A DNA stretch of 35,382 nucleotides from IDS-8 sp035304285. GTDB lineage: Bacteria; Pseudomonadota; Gammaproteobacteria; Steroidobacterales; Woeseiaceae. Both the position numbers and the translations under genes were made by a program. The stretch spans positions 1-35,382 of the forward strand of contig DATGQI010000203.1 in assembly GCA_035304285.1 (NCBI GenBank). Direction: 5' to 3'. Shown one piece after another: positions 33,422 to 35,382 of this stretch; the first letter of the stretch is position 1; every line of letters begins with the position of its first letter. The notes beneath the pieces were generated by a model that searched no databases, was not told the DNA's origin, and saw only the letters and a program-made list of their open reading frames with translations.

Positions 33422-34483
33422 TTGAACAAGATCGATCAATACCTGAAAGACGCGCTGGTCAAGAGCGCCTCCGACCTGCACTTCATCTCGGGCGATCCGC
33501 CTCGCATGCGCATTCACGGTACCCTCACGAAGCTCAGCGAGCAGACGCTGACAACCGAGTCGGTGCGTGAAGCGCTGTACGAGATCATGTCCGGCACCAT
33601 GCAACGAGATTTCGAGACCAACGATGCCGTCGATTTCGCCTACGAAATACCGGGCGTTTCGCGCTTTCGCGTCAACATCATGCGGCACCTCAATGGCCTC
33701 GGAGGCGTCTTCAGGGCGATACCGTCCAAAGCGCTGACCCTCGAGGAACTGAAGATGCCGGAGGTCGTGCACAACCTGTGCAAGCAGACCCAGGGCATGA
33801 TCCTCGTCACGGGCAAAACCGGCTCGGGCAAGTCCACGACCCTCGCCGCCATGCTCGATGCCATCAACAAGCGGCTCAAAGGACACATACTTACCATCGA
33901 GGACCCGATCGAGTTCGTACACAAGCGACAGGGATGCCTGATCAGCCAGCGTGAGGTCGGCGTGCACAGCCAGTCGTTCGCCGCCGCCCTTCACTCCGCC
34001 TTGCGTGAAGACCCGGACGTCATCCTCGTCGGCGAAATGCGCGACCTCGAAACCATCTCCATCGCCGTGACCGCGGCGGAAATGGGCATCCTCGTCATGG
34101 GCACGCTGCACACGAACGGTGCCGCACAGACTGTCGACCGCATCATCAATTCCTTCCCCGCCGACAAGCAGGGCCACATCCGTACCATGCTCTCGACGTC
34201 GCTTCGCGGCGTCATCTCGCAACAGCTCCTGCCCACCAAGCACAAGCCGGGGCGCATACCGGCGCTCGAGATCCTCATCAACACCTCGGCGGTCGCGAAT
34301 CTCATCCGCCAGGGCCGCCTGGACCAGCTCGAAACCGCCATGCAGAGCGGCGGCGCCGTCGGCATGCAGACGATGGACTCCGCCCTCATGGACCTCGTGG
34401 AGCGGCGCTTCGTCTCGGGCAAGGAGGCCTACCAGCAGGCCCACAACAAGACGAAGTTCCAGCAGATCAAGGACCAGACCTAG
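33422..34483 (+). CDS. PilT-family type IV pilus retraction ATPase (paralogue 2)
   Basis: A 353-residue PilT paralogue. 'SASDLHFISGDPPRMRIHG' opens the N-terminal domain, followed by 'FRVNIMRHLNGLGGVFRAIPSKALTLEEL', Walker A 'GKTGSGKSTT' (Lys137), Asp box 'LTIEDPIEFVH', Walker B 'DVILVGEMRDLET' and His box 'MGTLHTNGAAQTVDRIIN'. The segment equivalent to A-I-R-N-L-I-R-E is 'AVANLIRQ', closer to Pseudomonas PilT than in the first gene. The TTG at 33422, 25 bp behind paralogue 1, is chosen because it places 'NKIDQYLKDALVKSASDLH' at the N-terminus as in other PilT; the frame is open further upstream but overlaps paralogue 1. Two different retraction ATPases in tandem may form mixed motors or work under different conditions. 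Confidence 0.92.
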   Translation: MNKIDQYLKDALVKSASDLHFISGDPPRMRIHGTLTKLSEQTLTTESVREALYEIMSGTMQRDFETNDAVDFAYEIPGVSRFRVNIMRHLNGLGGVFRAIPSKALTLEELKMPEVVHNLCKQTQGMILVTGKTGSGKSTTLAAMLDAINKRLKGHILTIEDPIEFVHKRQGCLISQREVGVHSQSFAAALHSALREDPDVILVGEMRDLETISIAVTAAEMGILVMGTLHTNGAAQTVDRIINSFPADKQGHIRTMLSTSLRGVISQQLLPTKHKPGRIPALEILINTSAVANLIRQGRLDQLETAMQSGGAVGMQTMDSALMDLVERRFVSGKEAYQQAHNKTKFQQIKDQT

Positions 34484-34507
34484 CCGCACTGCAACGGTGA
34501 GGGTGTT

Positions 34508-34583
34508 TGAACCCCTCGCGCGTTGTTCATGAATAGGTGCGGCTGGATGGTGGCTTGAACCCCTCGCGGCATTGTTCATGAAC
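34508..34583. repeat. Short direct repeat flanking the palindrome region
   Basis: Positions 34508-34534 and 34556-34583 share TTGAACCCCTCGCG and TTGTTCATGAA with a one-base length difference and a period of about 48 bp. Each copy ends in TTCATGAA, the palindrome that also bounds the two larger elements. The first copy begins 24 bp behind the stop of the second pilT gene and may be a remnant of another element. Confidence 0.7.
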
Positions 34584-34759
34584 GGGGTGAGGCGGTGCCA
34601 GGCGGAGGCTCGCCCGGCGGGGTATGGCGTTCCAGGAACGCCGTGAACCCATCCATGGGGGCTCTGCGCGAACATCCATGTTCGCGACAGTCCTGGAACG
34701 CCATACCCCACCGCGCAAACCTCCGCCGGTATGGGTTTCGCGCCGTTCATGAACAATGC
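34569..34759. repeat. Nested palindromic element A (about 190 bp)
   Basis: Three tiers of inverted repeats share one centre. Outer arms of 17 bp (34569-34585 and 34743-34759) contain TTCATGAA, an 8-bp pair lies at 34601-34608 / 34720-34727, and middle arms of 19 bp at 34619-34637 / 34691-34709, all perfect. The 59-bp core (34635-34693) holds two small palindromes, CCCATCCATGGG and CGCGAACATCCATGTTCGCG. The same core occurs reverse-complemented at 34929-34987. No ORF with a recognisable product is present in the 662-bp gap 34484-35145. Confidence 0.9.
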
Positions 34760-34866
34760 TGGTGGTGTTGTGCCAACAGCTTGTCGCTCCGGTCGTCGAG
34801 CGAGTCACTTTCGCCCGACAGTGGTCCCTCGACTTTGGGAGGTCCATCGCTGCGAGGATGTCAGGA

Positions 34867-35051
34867 GCACGATTCATGAACCGCAAACCTCTACAAGGCA
34901 GTGACTTGTGCGGTGGGAGGGCTGTTCAGGACCGTCGCAAACATGGATGTTTGCGCGGAGCCCCCATGGATGGGTTCACGGCGTTCCTGAACAGCCCTCC
35001 CGCCGGACGAGGCGCTGCCAACCACCGCCGTTCGCCGTTCATGAATCGTGC
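34867..35051. repeat. Nested palindromic element B (about 185 bp), opposite orientation to A
   Basis: Outer arms of 15 bp (34867-34881 / 35037-35051) contain TTCATGAA; middle arms of 21 bp with one G-T pair are at 34911-34931 / 34985-35005; the 59-bp core (34929-34987) is the reverse complement of the core in element A, with four differences. The arm sequences differ from those of A, but each matches its own partner, so pairing is kept while sequence changes. It ends about 45 bp before the metG promoter box. Confidence 0.9.
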
Positions 35052-35097
35052 GTACGCGATACTCACCAATCCTCCACCAAACAAGACTTGCCCCCCA

Positions 35098-35106
35098 TGG
35101 CATAAT
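35098..35106 (+). promoter_or_regulatory. Candidate extended -10 promoter of metG
   Basis: TGG-CATAAT, identical to the box before the kinase gene, lies 39 nt before the metG ATG. Transcription would begin near 35113. No good -35 is seen; the element B palindrome ends just upstream. Confidence 0.45.
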
Positions 35107-35145
35107 CGCCGCCTTGAGCCCTCCCGAGCCCCAGCAGTCCCGTCT

Positions 35146-35382
35146 ATGCCCGCCCCAGCAAGAAGAATCCTCGTCAGCAGCGCCCTCCCGTACGCCAACG
35201 GGTCGATACACCTGGGCCACATGGTGGAATACGTTTATTCCGACATCTGGGCGCGCTTCCAGAAGTTGCGCGGCCATGAGTGCACCTACGTCTGTGCGAG
35301 CGACGCGCACGGCACGCCGATCATGATCAAGGCGCGCGAGGAAGGCATAACGCCCGAGGAGCTGATCGAGCGGGTTTCGAAG
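35146..35382 (+). CDS. metG: Methionyl-tRNA synthetase, N-terminal part (3' end outside the window)
   Basis: The first 79 codons of MetRS, running off the right edge. 'RRILVSSALPYANGSIHLGHMVEYVYSDIW' is the family's opening strand with the HIGH signature as 'HLGH', followed by 'GHECTYVCASDAHGTPIMIKAREEG', including the 'CASDAHGTPI' part of the Met-binding pocket. It charges tRNA-Met and initiator tRNA. The gene is preceded by the palindromic repeats and a CATAAT extended -10 box. In relatives metG is often divergent from apbC/mrp, which here lies 5.8 kb upstream. Confidence 0.97.
   Translation, partial: MPAPARRILVSSALPYANGSIHLGHMVEYVYSDIWARFQKLRGHECTYVCASDAHGTPIMIKAREEGITPEELIERVSK

Noticed and set aside
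33353..34756. Long open frame (467 codons) on the minus strand opposite the second pilT gene
   Set aside because: Antisense to a well-supported ATPase gene; the translation has biased Asp, Val and His composition and runs on into the palindromic repeats. No domain recognised.
34484..35145. Small open frames and a possible integron attC site in the repeat region
   Set aside because: The frames are translations of the palindromes. No integrase gene or cassette array is present, and the arms are not of the attC R/L box type.
1..35382. tRNA, rRNA, CRISPR arrays, insertion sequences and prophage genes
   Set aside because: Scanned on both strands by eye; no T-loop pattern, no regularly spaced repeats with unique spacers, and no transposase or phage proteins recognised.

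Overview
The window is a chromosomal segment from a GC-rich gammaproteobacterium. The evidence is gene content and order: divergent lptF-lptG / pepA-holC-valS, the block wrbA-arsC, hda, DUF2066, purM-purN, and an apbC/mrp gene near metG are arrangements I know from Pseudomonas and related lineages. HolC, Hda, RF3 and LptF/LptG also point to Gammaproteobacteria. I cannot name the genus. Nearly everything is core housekeeping DNA. I see no prophage, transposase, CRISPR array, rRNA or tRNA.

Layout. 1-750: end of an aldo/keto reductase and a small RDD membrane protein. 744-2939 (minus): lptG and lptF, the permease pair of lipopolysaccharide transport. 3200-8087 (plus): pepA, holC, valS. 8343-12333 (plus): a tight operon of MoxR ATPase, DUF58 protein and TgpA-type membrane transglutaminase. 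12427-18797 (minus): a soluble hybrid histidine kinase directly behind prfC, then rimI, a family-4 uracil-DNA glycosylase, pssA and a phosphatidylserine-decarboxylase-like gene that lacks the processing Gly-Ser. 18912-21216 (plus): proS and a small lytic transglycosylase. 21251-21855 (minus): acylphosphatase and a small lipoprotein. 22001-22999 (plus): an ArsC-family protein and a WrbA-type flavoprotein with no canonical start codon. 23238-25643 (minus): hda, a CDP-alcohol phosphatidyltransferase and a DUF2066 protein. 25797-27463 (plus): purM-purN. 27512-29308 (minus): dcd and apbC/mrp. 29672-34483 (plus): a HEAT-repeat Ser/Thr protein kinase followed by two PilT-type retraction ATPases. 34500-35051: nested palindromic repeats. 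35146-end: start of metG.

The parts most worth a second look are: (i) the HEAT-repeat kinase placed directly upstream of two PilT paralogues, a possible phosphorylation-controlled pilus retraction module lying between mrp and metG; (ii) two roughly 190-bp nested palindromes in opposite orientation upstream of metG, sharing a 59-bp core but each with its own matched arms; (iii) a PSD-like protein that has lost both the catalytic His motif and the Gly-Ser; (iv) the wrbA-like gene whose start position reads ATC; and (v) REP-like repeats carrying the motif CTCCTACAG, including a perfect 24-bp inverted repeat behind mrp.

Functional links: lptFG, pssA, the CDP-alcohol phosphatidyltransferase, TgpA and the lytic transglycosylase serve the envelope. 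valS, proS, metG, prfC and rimI serve translation. holC, hda, dcd, purM, purN and the glycosylase serve DNA replication, nucleotide supply and repair.
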